Below the pieces are notes generated by a model. It had not been told where the DNA came from, searched no databases, and was given only the letters and a program-made list of their open reading frames with translations. A program made the translations under genes and the position numbers. Below, one piece after another: positions 40,910 through 49,061 of a DNA stretch of 64,000 bases. Source of the DNA: Prauserella flavalba (GTDB taxonomy: Bacteria; Actinomycetota; Actinomycetes; Mycobacteriales; Pseudonocardiaceae); NCBI RefSeq assembly GCF_003202235.1, contig NZ_MASU01000005.1, positions 1,488,001-1,552,000 of the forward strand, given 5' to 3'. The number at the start of each line of letters is the position of its first letter. The stretch's first letter is position 1.

Positions 40910-43167
40910 CACCCGGACACCGCGGCCGGCACCGCCGGCGCGTCGCCTGCCCGGACCCGGCAGCGCGCCCCGCGCAACGGCTGGTCGCCCGCGAAACTCG
41001 ACAGCTCGGGAGCACCCGGGGTGATGGCGTTGGCGTTGGACACCCACACCCCGGACAGGTGCGGCTCGTACCGTTGCTGGTCGGGGTTCCACCAGTAACC
41101 GTCGGGGTTCACCGTGTCGCGCCGCAGGGACGCGTCGAACCGGGCCCGCTGCCGGATCGCGCCCTCGGGCCGTTCGATGATCATCCACTCACCGTCGGTG
41201 ACGCCGTACTTCGCGGCGGTGTCGGGATGGATGTCGCACAGCGGTTCGGGATGGATCCGGCGCAGCCGCGCGCTCTGCCGCAGGTTCGAGGCGGTCAGCT
41301 CCCGCACCCGGCTGCCGGGGATCATCTGCAGCGGGTACTCCTCCTCCGGGGCGTCCGGGATCGAGTACGGCGGTCCGGTGTAGACCGGCCGCGCCTCGAT
41401 GCCGAAGCGTTCGAACATACTCGGCACCAGCTCGACCTTGCCCGACGGCGTCGCGAAGCCGCGTTCCCGGTACTTGTAGAACACGGGCTTGGTGAAGCGG
41501 TGGTTGACCTCGCCGTCGGCCCATTCGCGGTAGGTCTTCCCGGACGGCTCGAGGAACCGGTCGAACATCCCCTCCACCGTCTCCGGCCAGTAATCGGGAT
41601 CGTCCGAGAGCCTGCGGCCCAGCTCGGCCCAGAGGTCGTAGTCGTTCCTCCGCTCCCCCACGGTGGTGGCGACCTGCTGGCCCACCACGAAGAAGTTGCC
41701 GATGCCCCAATGTGCGCTGAGGTCGGCGCGCTCCATGAAGTCCGCCGCGGGCAGCACGTAGTCGGAGAGCTGCGCGGTCGGCGTCATCCACATGTCCATC
41801 GTGACGAGCAGCTCGAGGTTCTCGCTCGTGAACGCCTCGTAGGCGTCCTTGCCGGCCCCCATCGACAGCAGCGGCTCGCCGCACTGCACGATGATCGCCT
41901 TGACCGGGTACGGGTCCTGCCGGGTGACGGCGCGGTAGATCGCGGGCTGGCTCGCGAACAGGACGTAGGCGGTGCCGGTGTGCCCCTGCGGGTAGACCTT
42001 CCCGGTGGCCTCACGGAACGCCTGGTACCCGGAGATCGACGTGATCGGGGTTTCGTGGGCGTTGACGCTTTCCCGCGTACGGAGCGGGTGGTCGACGAGC
42101 TTCTCGAAGTTGATGTTCGGCAGCCACGCGAAGGTGTCCGCGTCGTAGGGGTTGCCAAGCGGTTCCCCGCCGGGCCGGTCCAGGTTGCCGGAGATGGCCC
42201 GCAGGATCGCCCGCCCGAGCACCGCCGAGCGGGAGGCGCCCTCCCCGAGCTGGGTGGCGGCGACGCCGAACGAGAGGCGCGCGGGCCCCAGCGTGGCGTA
42301 CATGTGCGCGGCCTTCACCACGTCGGCCGCGGGGACGCCGGTGATCTCCTCGGTGCGTTCGGGAGTCCACTTGGCGGCCTCGGCCTCGACCTCGTCGAAG
42401 CCGGTGCACCACTGCTCGACGAACTCCTTGTCGTAGATGTCGTCGCGGATCATCACGTGGATGAGCCCCAGCGCGAGTGCCCCGTCGGTGCGGGGACGCA
42501 CCTGGAGGTGCAGGTCCGCCCGCTCAGCCGTCTTGGTCCTGCGCGGGTCGACGACGATGAGCTTGGCTCCCTGGGCCTGGCACTGGCGCAGCCGCTCGAA
42601 CGACGGCGGCGACGACTCCGCGGGGTTGGAGCCCCAGATGACGATGCACTTGGTCTTGCCGGGGTAGTAGCTCTGGTAGACGGTGTCCCAGCCGTAGACG
42701 GAGACCTCCGCGATGTACTCGCCGACACCGCAGTTGCGGCCCTGGCTCACGAAGTTGGGGGTGCCGAAGTCGGCGGCCCAGCGCCAGCTCGCCCAGTCGC
42801 CCGGTGTCTTGTGGGTGCCGCCGAGGGTCGCCACCGACTCGGGACCGTCCTTCTCCCGCAGCTCCCGCAGCTTCTCGGCGATCTCGTCCATCGCCTGTTC
42901 CCAGGAGATCCGCTCCCACTTGCCCTCGCCGCGCTTGCCCACGCGCTTGAGCGGGTAGTTCAGCCGGTCGTCGTGGTGGTGGATCTCGATCGCCGTCGTG
43001 CCCTTGATGCACAGCTTGCCATTGGCCACCGGGTTGTTGCGGTCTCCGTCGAACGCCAGCGGGTTCCCGTCGCCGTCGACGTGGAACAGCATGCCGCAGT
43101 GCTGCGGACACAACGTGCAGAACGTCCGGCGAACGTCGGGACCGTCCGCGAAATTCAGCTTGGCCAA
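40909..43167 (-). CDS. Molybdopterin-dependent oxidoreductase (DMSO reductase superfamily), stand-alone
   Basis: 752 residues from TTG 43167 with GGGAG upstream; no ATG or GTG suits. A [4Fe-4S] site is formed by Cys17, Cys20, Cys24 and Cys53, and Lys55 sits in the electron-transfer position. The Mo ligand is probably Cys146 in SQGRNCGVGEY. Molybdopterin motifs include WGSNPAESSPPSFERL, VDPRRTKTA and the C-terminal domain. There is no Tat signal, so it is cytoplasmic, and no iron-sulfur or membrane subunit is encoded nearby. Formate-dehydrogenase-like and acetylene-hydratase-like enzymes share the Cys ligand; the substrate is unknown. Confidence 0.87.
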   Translation of the reverse strand: MAKLNFADGPDVRRTFCTLCPQHCGMLFHVDGDGNPLAFDGDRNNPVANGKLCIKGTTAIEIHHHDDRLNYPLKRVGKRGEGKWERISWEQAMDEIAEKLRELREKDGPESVATLGGTHKTPGDWASWRWAADFGTPNFVSQGRNCGVGEYIAEVSVYGWDTVYQSYYPGKTKCIVIWGSNPAESSPPSFERLRQCQAQGAKLIVVDPRRTKTAERADLHLQVRPRTDGALALGLIHVMIRDDIYDKEFVEQWCTGFDEVEAEAAKWTPERTEEITGVPAADVVKAAHMYATLGPARLSFGVAATQLGEGASRSAVLGRAILRAISGNLDRPGGEPLGNPYDADTFAWLPNINFEKLVDHPLRTRESVNAHETPITSISGYQAFREATGKVYPQGHTGTAYVLFASQPAIYRAVTRQDPYPVKAIIVQCGEPLLSMGAGKDAYEAFTSENLELLVTMDMWMTPTAQLSDYVLPAADFMERADLSAHWGIGNFFVVGQQVATTVGERRNDYDLWAELGRRLSDDPDYWPETVEGMFDRFLEPSGKTYREWADGEVNHRFTKPVFYKYRERGFATPSGKVELVPSMFERFGIEARPVYTGPPYSIPDAPEEEYPLQMIPGSRVRELTASNLRQSARLRRIHPEPLCDIHPDTAAKYGVTDGEWMIIERPEGAIRQRARFDASLRRDTVNPDGYWWNPDQQRYEPHLSGVWVSNANAITPGAPELSSFAGDQPLRGARCRVRAGDAPAVPAAVSG

Positions 43168-43188
43168 CGCTATGCTCCCGTCGCATCT

Positions 43189-43237
43189 ACCAATCGTTTG
43201 GTGAAATGAATCTACCTCGCCGTGGCTCCACTCACAA
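43189..43237 (-). promoter_or_regulatory. Promoter and operator box F of the molybdopterin enzyme operon
   Basis: Leftward, TTGTGA (43237-43232), a 17-base spacer and TAGATT (43214-43209) precede the box at 43189-43202, which reads ACCAA-TCGT-TTGGT on the + strand. The box starts six bases past the -10 and ends 22 bases from the TTG start. Confidence 0.7.
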
Positions 43238-43258
43238 GGGCCCCCGCCTGGCGACGCG

Positions 43259-43876
43259 CTAGCTCGCCTGTTCCCGCGTGCGGGTCTCCAGCCACATCGC
43301 GATCCCGGCGCCCGCCGCGGTGCCCACCGCCATCGCGCCGAACAACAGCAGCCACCACACGTCGGTGACGTGCCCGGTGATGGCGATCCCCGCGCCGACC
43401 CCGAACACACCGCCGACGCCGGTGGCCTTGCCGGACGTGACCGGGGCGCCCTTGCGCGGCCTCGCCTTCGCCAGGGGCGACAGCGCCGGGGCGACCCAGA
43501 ACGCGGCGCAGGAGATCATCAGCAGCACCACACCGGCGTCCCGCCACGCGTTGCCACCGTCGACGAGCCCGTAGACCAGCGCACCGAAACCCCCGACGAA
43601 CGCGACGCCGAACGGGGTCGCCTTCCAGCCGCCCAGGACATACAGGCCGGCGCACGCGGCGACCAGCAGGCCCAGCCCGATCAGCCCCAGCATCACGCCC
43701 AGCGCGACGGGCATCATGTAGTCGGACGGGTAGATCTCCGCCGCGCCCAGCGCACCGGCGCCGATACCGAGCACCGGACCCGCGATCACGAGCCCGACAC
43801 AGATCCACGTGACGGTCTTCTCGAACTTCTTCAGATCGGCGGGCCGCTGCCCGCGACCGGCGTTGCCGGACGCCAT
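43259..43876 (-). CDS. Membrane protein of unknown function
   Basis: 205 residues from ATG 43876 after GGAGGAGG. There are about six hydrophobic segments (for example WICVGLVIAGPVLGIGAGAL and LGVMLGLIGLGLLVAACAG), with a basic loop near residue 140 (KARPRKGAP). I recognise no family. It stands after the LuxR/TetR pair on the same strand, 152 bases away, and before the box F promoter, so it may belong to neither operon. Confidence 0.7.
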   Translation of the reverse strand: MASGNAGRGQRPADLKKFEKTVTWICVGLVIAGPVLGIGAGALGAAEIYPSDYMMPVALGVMLGLIGLGLLVAACAGLYVLGGWKATPFGVAFVGGFGALVYGLVDGGNAWRDAGVVLLMISCAAFWVAPALSPLAKARPRKGAPVTSGKATGVGGVFGVGAGIAITGHVTDVWWLLLFGAMAVGTAAGAGIAMWLETRTREQAS

Positions 43877-44028
43877 CGTGCCTCCTCCACCGCACGCCGG
43901 GCACCACACGGCGCTCCGACGGGCCGGGCACGCTACGGCGTGATCACCGGCGCGGGAGCAGGATACCCGGCCGAACCCAGGACGCGGGGCGGTTCGGCAG
44001 CTCCGCCCACACCGGCGCGCCCGTCCGG

Positions 44029-44868
44029 TCAGCCGAGCAGCCCGCCCGCGCGCGCGAGCCAGACGGCGTGGGTGCGGTTCTCGGCGCCGAGTTTGCGCAT
44101 GACGCTGCGCAGGTACGCCTTCACCGTGTTGGGCATGAGGCCCAGTTCGGCGGCGATGTCGTTGTTCGACGCGCCCGCCGCGACGCGGTCCAGCACCTCG
44201 GCCTCGCGCCTGGACAGCGGTCCGCGTGCACCCGGCTCCGTGGGCCTCCCGCTGCCGGCGACCACCCGCAGCAGGCCGTCGCAGACCTGGTGCAGGCGTT
44301 GCCGCGCGGGCTCGTCGGCGACGAGTTCGATGGCCTCTCCCAGTTCGCTCAGCAGGTCGTCGAGCGCCCGGGTGTCGCGCGAGACCGCCGCGGTGTCCGC
44401 GGCCAGTCTCCGCCGGACCTCCCGTTCGACGACCAGGTCGCGTTCGAGGGAGCGGACCACGGCGGCCGCGCGGGCGGCGACCCGATCGCCGAGCGGGAGG
44501 CTGTCCCGCCGCGCCAGGTACACCAGCCCCGCCACACCGCCGTCCAGGCGCACCGGAACGGCCAGCGCGGCCTCCACACGCTCGGGCGCGACGGCGTGGT
44601 CGTAGGCGTGCACGATGTGCGGCGTGCCGAGGTAGTCGCGCACGACGACCGGCCTGCCCTGCGCCAGCGCCTTGCCCCCGAGCCCGGCTCCCCGCCGGAC
44701 CCGCAGCTGGTGCAACGTCCGCCCGAGGTTGCCGTCCAGGTGCCGGATCGTCACCGAGCCGCCTCCGGCGTCGAGGGCTCCCCCGAACGCCAGGTCGACC
44801 GCGCACTCCCGGCGCAGCGCCCGCACCCGGGGCGGCAGCATCCGGTCGAGCTCGGCGGCACCGGTCAT
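44029..44868 (-). CDS. GAF-LuxR type transcriptional regulator
   Basis: 279 residues from ATG 44868, three bases after the tandem-TetR stop. Residues of about 30-150 form a GAF-like sensor (GLGGKALAQGRPVVVRDYL, ALAVPVRLDGGVAGLVYLARR). The last 65 hold a LuxR helix-turn-helix (LSRREAEVLDRVAAGASNNDIAAELGL has the family order). It is probably an activator responding to a small molecule and is co-transcribed with the TetR protein. The likely target is the divergent cupin operon. Confidence 0.85.
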   Translation of the reverse strand: MTGAAELDRMLPPRVRALRRECAVDLAFGGALDAGGGSVTIRHLDGNLGRTLHQLRVRRGAGLGGKALAQGRPVVVRDYLGTPHIVHAYDHAVAPERVEAALAVPVRLDGGVAGLVYLARRDSLPLGDRVAARAAAVVRSLERDLVVEREVRRRLAADTAAVSRDTRALDDLLSELGEAIELVADEPARQRLHQVCDGLLRVVAGSGRPTEPGARGPLSRREAEVLDRVAAGASNNDIAAELGLMPNTVKAYLRSVMRKLGAENRTHAVWLARAGGLLG

Positions 44869-44871
44869 GCC

Positions 44872-46080
44872 TCATCCCTCCCGGGTGGTCCTGAGTGGAC
44901 GGTTCACCGCGGTCTCCAGCACGGCCGTCGCCGCACGGGCGAGCGCGTCCACCGCCCCCTCGGCGTGCATCGCGCGCGGCGTCCGCACCGTGTCGTCCAC
45001 GAGCACCCGTGCCGTGTGCGCAAGCAGCTGCGTAGCCGAGTCCGACCGCTCCGGCCGCACGACCCGAGTCCAATGTGCCCACTCCTGGAGATGCTCACCG
45101 CGGGCCTTCGCGAGGCGCTCGGCGGCGTCGGGCGGCAGGTGGTGCGCCTCGGTCACCGTCACCGCCAGCAGGTTGACCGCCTCGGCGGCGAGACCGACGT
45201 ACCCGGCGACCATCGCCGCCGGCGCCCCGGCGTCGCTGGGGGCCGTGCGCAGTGCCCTGATCGTCTCCAGCGACACCCATTCGCTGAACCGGTCGGCGAT
45301 GGCGACGAGCATGGCCGTCTTGCTGTCGAAGTAGCGGTAGATGGCGGGGCCCGCCAGGCCGGCCTCGGCCGCGATGCCGTCGACGCTCGCGCCGTCGAAA
45401 CCGTTCCGCTGGAACGTGTCCGCGGCGACGGCGATCAGCTGTTCCCGGCGGGAGGCGGGCGCCCGGCCCGCGGGTCGCGGCCGGGCTCCGCTGTCCCCGG
45501 CGCGGAGGTCGTGGTCCACCACGGCCAGCGCCGCCGCGCTGAGCAGCGCGGCCGTCTGCTCGTCGTCGGCCGTCCCCGGTGGTGCCTCGGCGTGGCTGTT
45601 GAGCACCGCGATAGCCGCCCACGCCCGCACCGAGACCTCGACGGACCGCAGGTCCGGCCGCCGCAGCCGGATCGCGTCCGCGAGCCCGGACACCATGTCG
45701 TTCAGCCTGGCGCGCAGCGTGCGGGAGCCGTCGGGATCGAGGTGCCGGGCCTCCCGTTTCCACAGCAGGGCCATGTGCGGGACGGCCATCGACGCCCTGG
45801 CCATCGCGTGCAGGTCGGCGGGCAGCCGCGCCGGGTCGTACCCGGGTGTGAGCTGCGGGAGTGCGGACAGGAAGGCGCCTTGCGCCTCGAACAGCACGTG
45901 CGACAGCAGCGCGTGCTTGTTCGCGTAGTGCCGGTACAGGGCCCGGGGGGTGATCCCGGTGGCCTCGGCGATGTCGCTCATGCGCACCGAGTGGAAGCCG
46001 CGCTCGGCGAACAGCGTCCGCGCGTTGGCGGAGATCTGCTCCCGCCGGTCGCTGGGCCTGCGGGCCCTCACGCTCGTCAT
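44872..46080 (-). CDS. Tandem TetR regulator with two DNA-binding domains
   Basis: 402 residues, twice the usual TetR length, from ATG 46080 after GGGGGG. The first helix-turn-helix is MSDIAEATGITPRALYRHYANK, the second VDGIAAEAGLAGPAIYRYFDSK near residue 235. Each is followed by a helical ligand domain. The two halves share a plan and are not a frameshifted pair. One polypeptide could bind like an intramolecular dimer. It is divergent from the cupin-CoA transferase operon and probably represses it. Confidence 0.87.
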   Translation of the reverse strand: MTSVRARRPSDRREQISANARTLFAERGFHSVRMSDIAEATGITPRALYRHYANKHALLSHVLFEAQGAFLSALPQLTPGYDPARLPADLHAMARASMAVPHMALLWKREARHLDPDGSRTLRARLNDMVSGLADAIRLRRPDLRSVEVSVRAWAAIAVLNSHAEAPPGTADDEQTAALLSAAALAVVDHDLRAGDSGARPRPAGRAPASRREQLIAVAADTFQRNGFDGASVDGIAAEAGLAGPAIYRYFDSKTAMLVAIADRFSEWVSLETIRALRTAPSDAGAPAAMVAGYVGLAAEAVNLLAVTVTEAHHLPPDAAERLAKARGEHLQEWAHWTRVVRPERSDSATQLLAHTARVLVDDTVRTPRAMHAEGAVDALARAATAVLETAVNRPLRTTREG

Positions 46081-46138
46081 CCGGTCCCCCCTTCGCTGAA
46101 CAACTCGCAGCCTAACACGTGAACGATGATGTACTTAC

Positions 46139-46168
46139 TTGACGCTATAGCTGATGTGGCCTCATACT
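46139..46168 (+). promoter_or_regulatory. Putative promoter of the cupin-CoA transferase operon
   Basis: TTGACG (46139-46144), 18 bases, then CATACT (46163-46168) lie in the 166-base divergent region, about 80 bases before the cupin start. No ACCAA-N4-TTGGT box is present here, so the operon is outside the main regulon. Confidence 0.45.
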
Positions 46169-46246
46169 TTCGCCTTCAAGGGAAGCAGGTCACGTTAACG
46201 ATCAGCGACCTAACCGCGGGATGCGTCTCGGGAGGCGAGCGACACG

Positions 46247-46780
46247 ATGAAGGTCCGCAGGGTTGTCATGGGCGACGACGGCAACGGCACGACGACGGTT
46301 CTCGAGGACGGCACCGTCGAACCGACCACGGCCACGTTGCTGCCCGGGGTCGAGATCCACCGCGTGTGGGAGCTGGACTCGGTGTCGGTGCCGGTCACGG
46401 ACCCGTCGGCGGGTGCGCCGAAGTCCACGTTCTTCCCCGCCGAGCCCGGGGTGCGGTTCGGCTTCCTCACCGTGCCGCCGGGCATCACCTACGTCCCGGA
46501 GCCCGGCGCGGACCTCGCGGCTGCGGCGGCGGAGATGGAGGAACGCCTGCCGGGCGCGGCGGCCACGTTCGCGTTCCCCGACAAGCCGGGCGCACACGTG
46601 ACCCAGACCGTCGACTACATCGTCGTGCTCTCCGGTGAGGGCGTGCTCCGGTTCGACGACGTCGAGGTGCGGCTGTCCCAGGGCGACTGCCTGATCCAGA
46701 ACGGCAACCCGCACGCGTGGTTCAACGAGGGCACCGAACCGTTCGTGCTGGCGTTCGCCCTCTGTGGTGCCACCCGCTGA
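46247..46780 (+). CDS. Cupin-domain protein
   Basis: 177 residues. The C-terminal half is the cupin barrel: QTVDYIVVLSGEGVLRF, LSQGDCLIQNGNPHAWFNEG and FVLAFALCG. The His in NPHAW and the Asp in QTVDY occupy places where cupins bind metal, but the first motif lacks the usual His-x-His, so it may be non-metal or weakly metal-binding. Start ATG 46247 follows a GGGAGGCGAGCG stretch. First gene of a six-gene rightward unit. Confidence 0.8.
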   Translation: MKVRRVVMGDDGNGTTTVLEDGTVEPTTATLLPGVEIHRVWELDSVSVPVTDPSAGAPKSTFFPAEPGVRFGFLTVPPGITYVPEPGADLAAAAAEMEERLPGAAATFAFPDKPGAHVTQTVDYIVVLSGEGVLRFDDVEVRLSQGDCLIQNGNPHAWFNEGTEPFVLAFALCGATR

Positions 46781-46836
46781 GCCGTGCCCCTCACCGGAAG
46801 GCAACGTCGCGTACGCGGCCGCGCGGGCGGGCCGAT

Positions 46837-46929
46837 GTGGACACTCCGGCGGGCCGGGTGCTCGCGAGCGAGCTCCGGCTCGGCCCCCGCGGCGGAGCCC
46901 TCGCCCGGCACGGGCTGGTGAGCGCATGA
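46837..46929 (+). CDS. Possible 30-residue ORF before the CoA transferase
   Basis: GTG 46837 opens a short frame with coding-like third-position GC. It ends in a TGA that overlaps the ATG of the next gene (ATGA). It may be a leader peptide, the remnant of a lost gene, or chance. I recognise nothing in it. Confidence 0.2.
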   Translation: MDTPAGRVLASELRLGPRGGALARHGLVSA

Positions 46930-48065
46930 CCACCACACGGGGACCGCTCGCCGGGGTGAAGGTCGTGGAGCTCGCCGCGATCGGGCCCGCCCCGTTCGCC
47001 GCGATGCTCCTCGCCGACATGGGGGCGCAGGTGATCCGGCTCCAGCGACCCGGCGACGACAGCGTCGGCGCGGGCGCGTGGAACCACCTGCACCGGGGCC
47101 GTCCGTCGGTGACCTGCGACCTCACCACGCCCCGCGGGCGGGAGCTCGTCCTGCGCCTCGCGGAGACCGCGGACATCCTCGTCGAGGGCTTCCGGCCCGG
47201 CGTGCTGGAACGCCTCGGGCTCGGCCCCGAAGAGGTGCTGGAGCACAACCCGGCACTGGTGTACGGCCGCGCCACCGGCTACGGCCAGGACGGTCCGCTG
47301 TCCGACGTGCCAGGGCACGACATCAACTACCTCGCCGTGGCCGGCGCGCTCGGCGCCATCCGCCGCCACGGGGAACGGCCGCTGGCCCCGCTGAGCCTCG
47401 TCGGCGACTTCGGGGGCGGCGGAATGCTGCTCGCCTTCGGCGTGCTGTGCGGTCTCGTCGAGGCCCGCACCTCGGGGCTCGGGCAGGTGGTGGACGCCGC
47501 GATGATCGACGGCACCGCGTTGCTCACCACCGTGTTCCACGCGCTGCGCAACGCGGGCGACTGGGCCGACGAGCCCGGCACCAACGTGCTCGACAGCGGG
47601 GCGCACTTCTACGAGGTGTACGACACCGCGGACGGCCACGTCGCCGTCGGCGCGCTGGAGCCGAGGTTCTACGCCGAGCTGCTCCGGTTGCTCGAACTCG
47701 ATCCGGCCGAGTTCCCCCAGTGGGAGCGGTCGCGCTGGACCGAGCTGAAGCACCGGTTCGCGCAGATCTTCCGCTCCCGCCCGACCGAGCACTGGGCGAC
47801 GCTGTTCGAACACGAGCAGGCCTGCGTCACCGCCGTGTACGGCCTCGGCGACGCGCCGGGCCATCCGCACAACCGGGCCCGCGGCACGTTCGTCGAGATC
47901 GACGGCGCGCTGCAGCCCGCCCCCGCGCCCCGGTTCAGCCGAACCCCTCCCCCGGTCCCGGCACCCGCCGCCGAACCAGGCTCGGATGACGAGGCCGCCC
48001 TCGCCGCGTGGGGACTCAGCGCGGCCGACATCGCCACCCTCACCCGACCACACGAAGGGACCTGA
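46926..48065 (+). CDS. Class III (CaiB/BaiF family) CoA transferase or racemase
   Basis: 379 residues from ATG 46926. LAGVKVVELAAIGPAPFAAMLLADMGAQV is the family's N-terminus, and PGHDINYLAVAG carries the catalytic Asp and the His typical of the alpha-methylacyl-CoA racemase branch. GSAHFYEVYDTADG-type and LDPAEFPQW segments also fit that branch. It either transfers CoA between acids or epimerises a 2-methylacyl-CoA. It probably works with the dehydrogenase at the end of this operon. Confidence 0.88.
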   Translation: MTTTRGPLAGVKVVELAAIGPAPFAAMLLADMGAQVIRLQRPGDDSVGAGAWNHLHRGRPSVTCDLTTPRGRELVLRLAETADILVEGFRPGVLERLGLGPEEVLEHNPALVYGRATGYGQDGPLSDVPGHDINYLAVAGALGAIRRHGERPLAPLSLVGDFGGGGMLLAFGVLCGLVEARTSGLGQVVDAAMIDGTALLTTVFHALRNAGDWADEPGTNVLDSGAHFYEVYDTADGHVAVGALEPRFYAELLRLLELDPAEFPQWERSRWTELKHRFAQIFRSRPTEHWATLFEHEQACVTAVYGLGDAPGHPHNRARGTFVEIDGALQPAPAPRFSRTPPPVPAPAAEPGSDDEAALAAWGLSAADIATLTRPHEGT

Positions 48066-48068
48066 CAC

Positions 48069-49061
48069 ATGCGCTCGCCGAAGCTCTCCTGCGCGTTCTA
48101 CACCGGACCGCACACCCCGGACCACATCGCGCTCGCCGAACGGCTCGGCTACCACCGCGCGTGGGTGTACGACTCACCCGCGCTGTGCCTGGACTCGTGG
48201 AGCGCGCTGGCGCGCGCGGCCGACCGCACCGAACGGATCGGCCTCGCCACCGGTGTGGCCGTGCCCAGGCTGCGGCACCTCGTGGTGACGGCGTCGGCCA
48301 TCGCGACCATCGAGTCGATCGCGCCCGGCCGCTTCACCCTCGGCGTGGGCACCGGGTTCACCGGCCTGCGCGCGCTCGGGCACAAGCCGATGAAGTGGGC
48401 CGAGGTCGCCGAGTACGTCACCGCGCTCAGGACCCTGCTGCGCGGCGAGCCCGTGCAGTGGGAGGGCAAGACCATGCGGCTCATGCACGCGAGCGGGTAC
48501 CTTCCCCCGCTGCCCGTCGAGTTCGAGGTCTACATGGCCACCGAGGGCCCCAAGGGCTTCGCCGTGGCCAAGGAGCACGCCGACGGCGTCCTCACCGTCA
48601 ACACCGAGCCGGGTGAGGGCTGGGAGAACTCCGCCCGCTGGGCGATGGGCACCGTGCTCGACGACGGCGAGTCCCCGACGTCCGACCGCGTGTGGGCCGC
48701 CGCCGGTCACGCCGCCGTGGTGATCTACCACCTGTACTACGAGGCGGGCTTCGACCTGAACGCGCTGCCCAACGGCGCGGCGTGGGGCGAGATGATCGCG
48801 TCGCTGTCCGAGGAGGAGCGCCACCTGTCCCTCCACAAAGGACACCTGATGGAGGTGTCCGAGCACGACGACCGGCTCATCCCGCGCGAGACGGTGTCGG
48901 CGCTGACCTTCACCGGCACCGTGGACGAGCTGCGGGCCCGGCTGGAGGAGATGGTGGACAAGGGCATCACGGAGGTCGTCTACCAGCCCGCGGGCCCGGA
49001 CATCCCCCGTGAGCTGGAGGCGTTCGCGCGCCTGGTTCCCTCGGAAGCCGTGGCGCGCTGA
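48069..49061 (+). CDS. LLM-class flavin/F420-dependent oxidoreductase
   Basis: 330 residues from ATG 48069, three bases after the CoA transferase. SCAFYTGPHTPDHIALAERLG, RAWVYDSPALCLDSW, RIGLATGVAVPRLRH and FTLGVGTGFTGLRALG follow the F420-dependent methylene-H4MPT reductase-like order. The F420 preference is likely but not proven. Its stop shares a base with the hydratase start (TGATG). It would add or remove a hydride on an operon intermediate. Confidence 0.85.
   Translation: MRSPKLSCAFYTGPHTPDHIALAERLGYHRAWVYDSPALCLDSWSALARAADRTERIGLATGVAVPRLRHLVVTASAIATIESIAPGRFTLGVGTGFTGLRALGHKPMKWAEVAEYVTALRTLLRGEPVQWEGKTMRLMHASGYLPPLPVEFEVYMATEGPKGFAVAKEHADGVLTVNTEPGEGWENSARWAMGTVLDDGESPTSDRVWAAAGHAAVVIYHLYYEAGFDLNALPNGAAWGEMIASLSEEERHLSLHKGHLMEVSEHDDRLIPRETVSALTFTGTVDELRARLEEMVDKGITEVVYQPAGPDIPRELEAFARLVPSEAVAR

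Noticed and set aside
42728-42748. Selenocysteine at the Mo ligand
   Set aside because: The codon at residue 146 is an ordinary Cys codon, with no in-frame UGA.
20864-43202. Boxes as KstR or KstR2 operators of steroid degradation
   Set aside because: The core ACCAA-N4-TTGGT does not match the motifs I recall for KstR or KstR2, and typical ring-degradation genes are missing.
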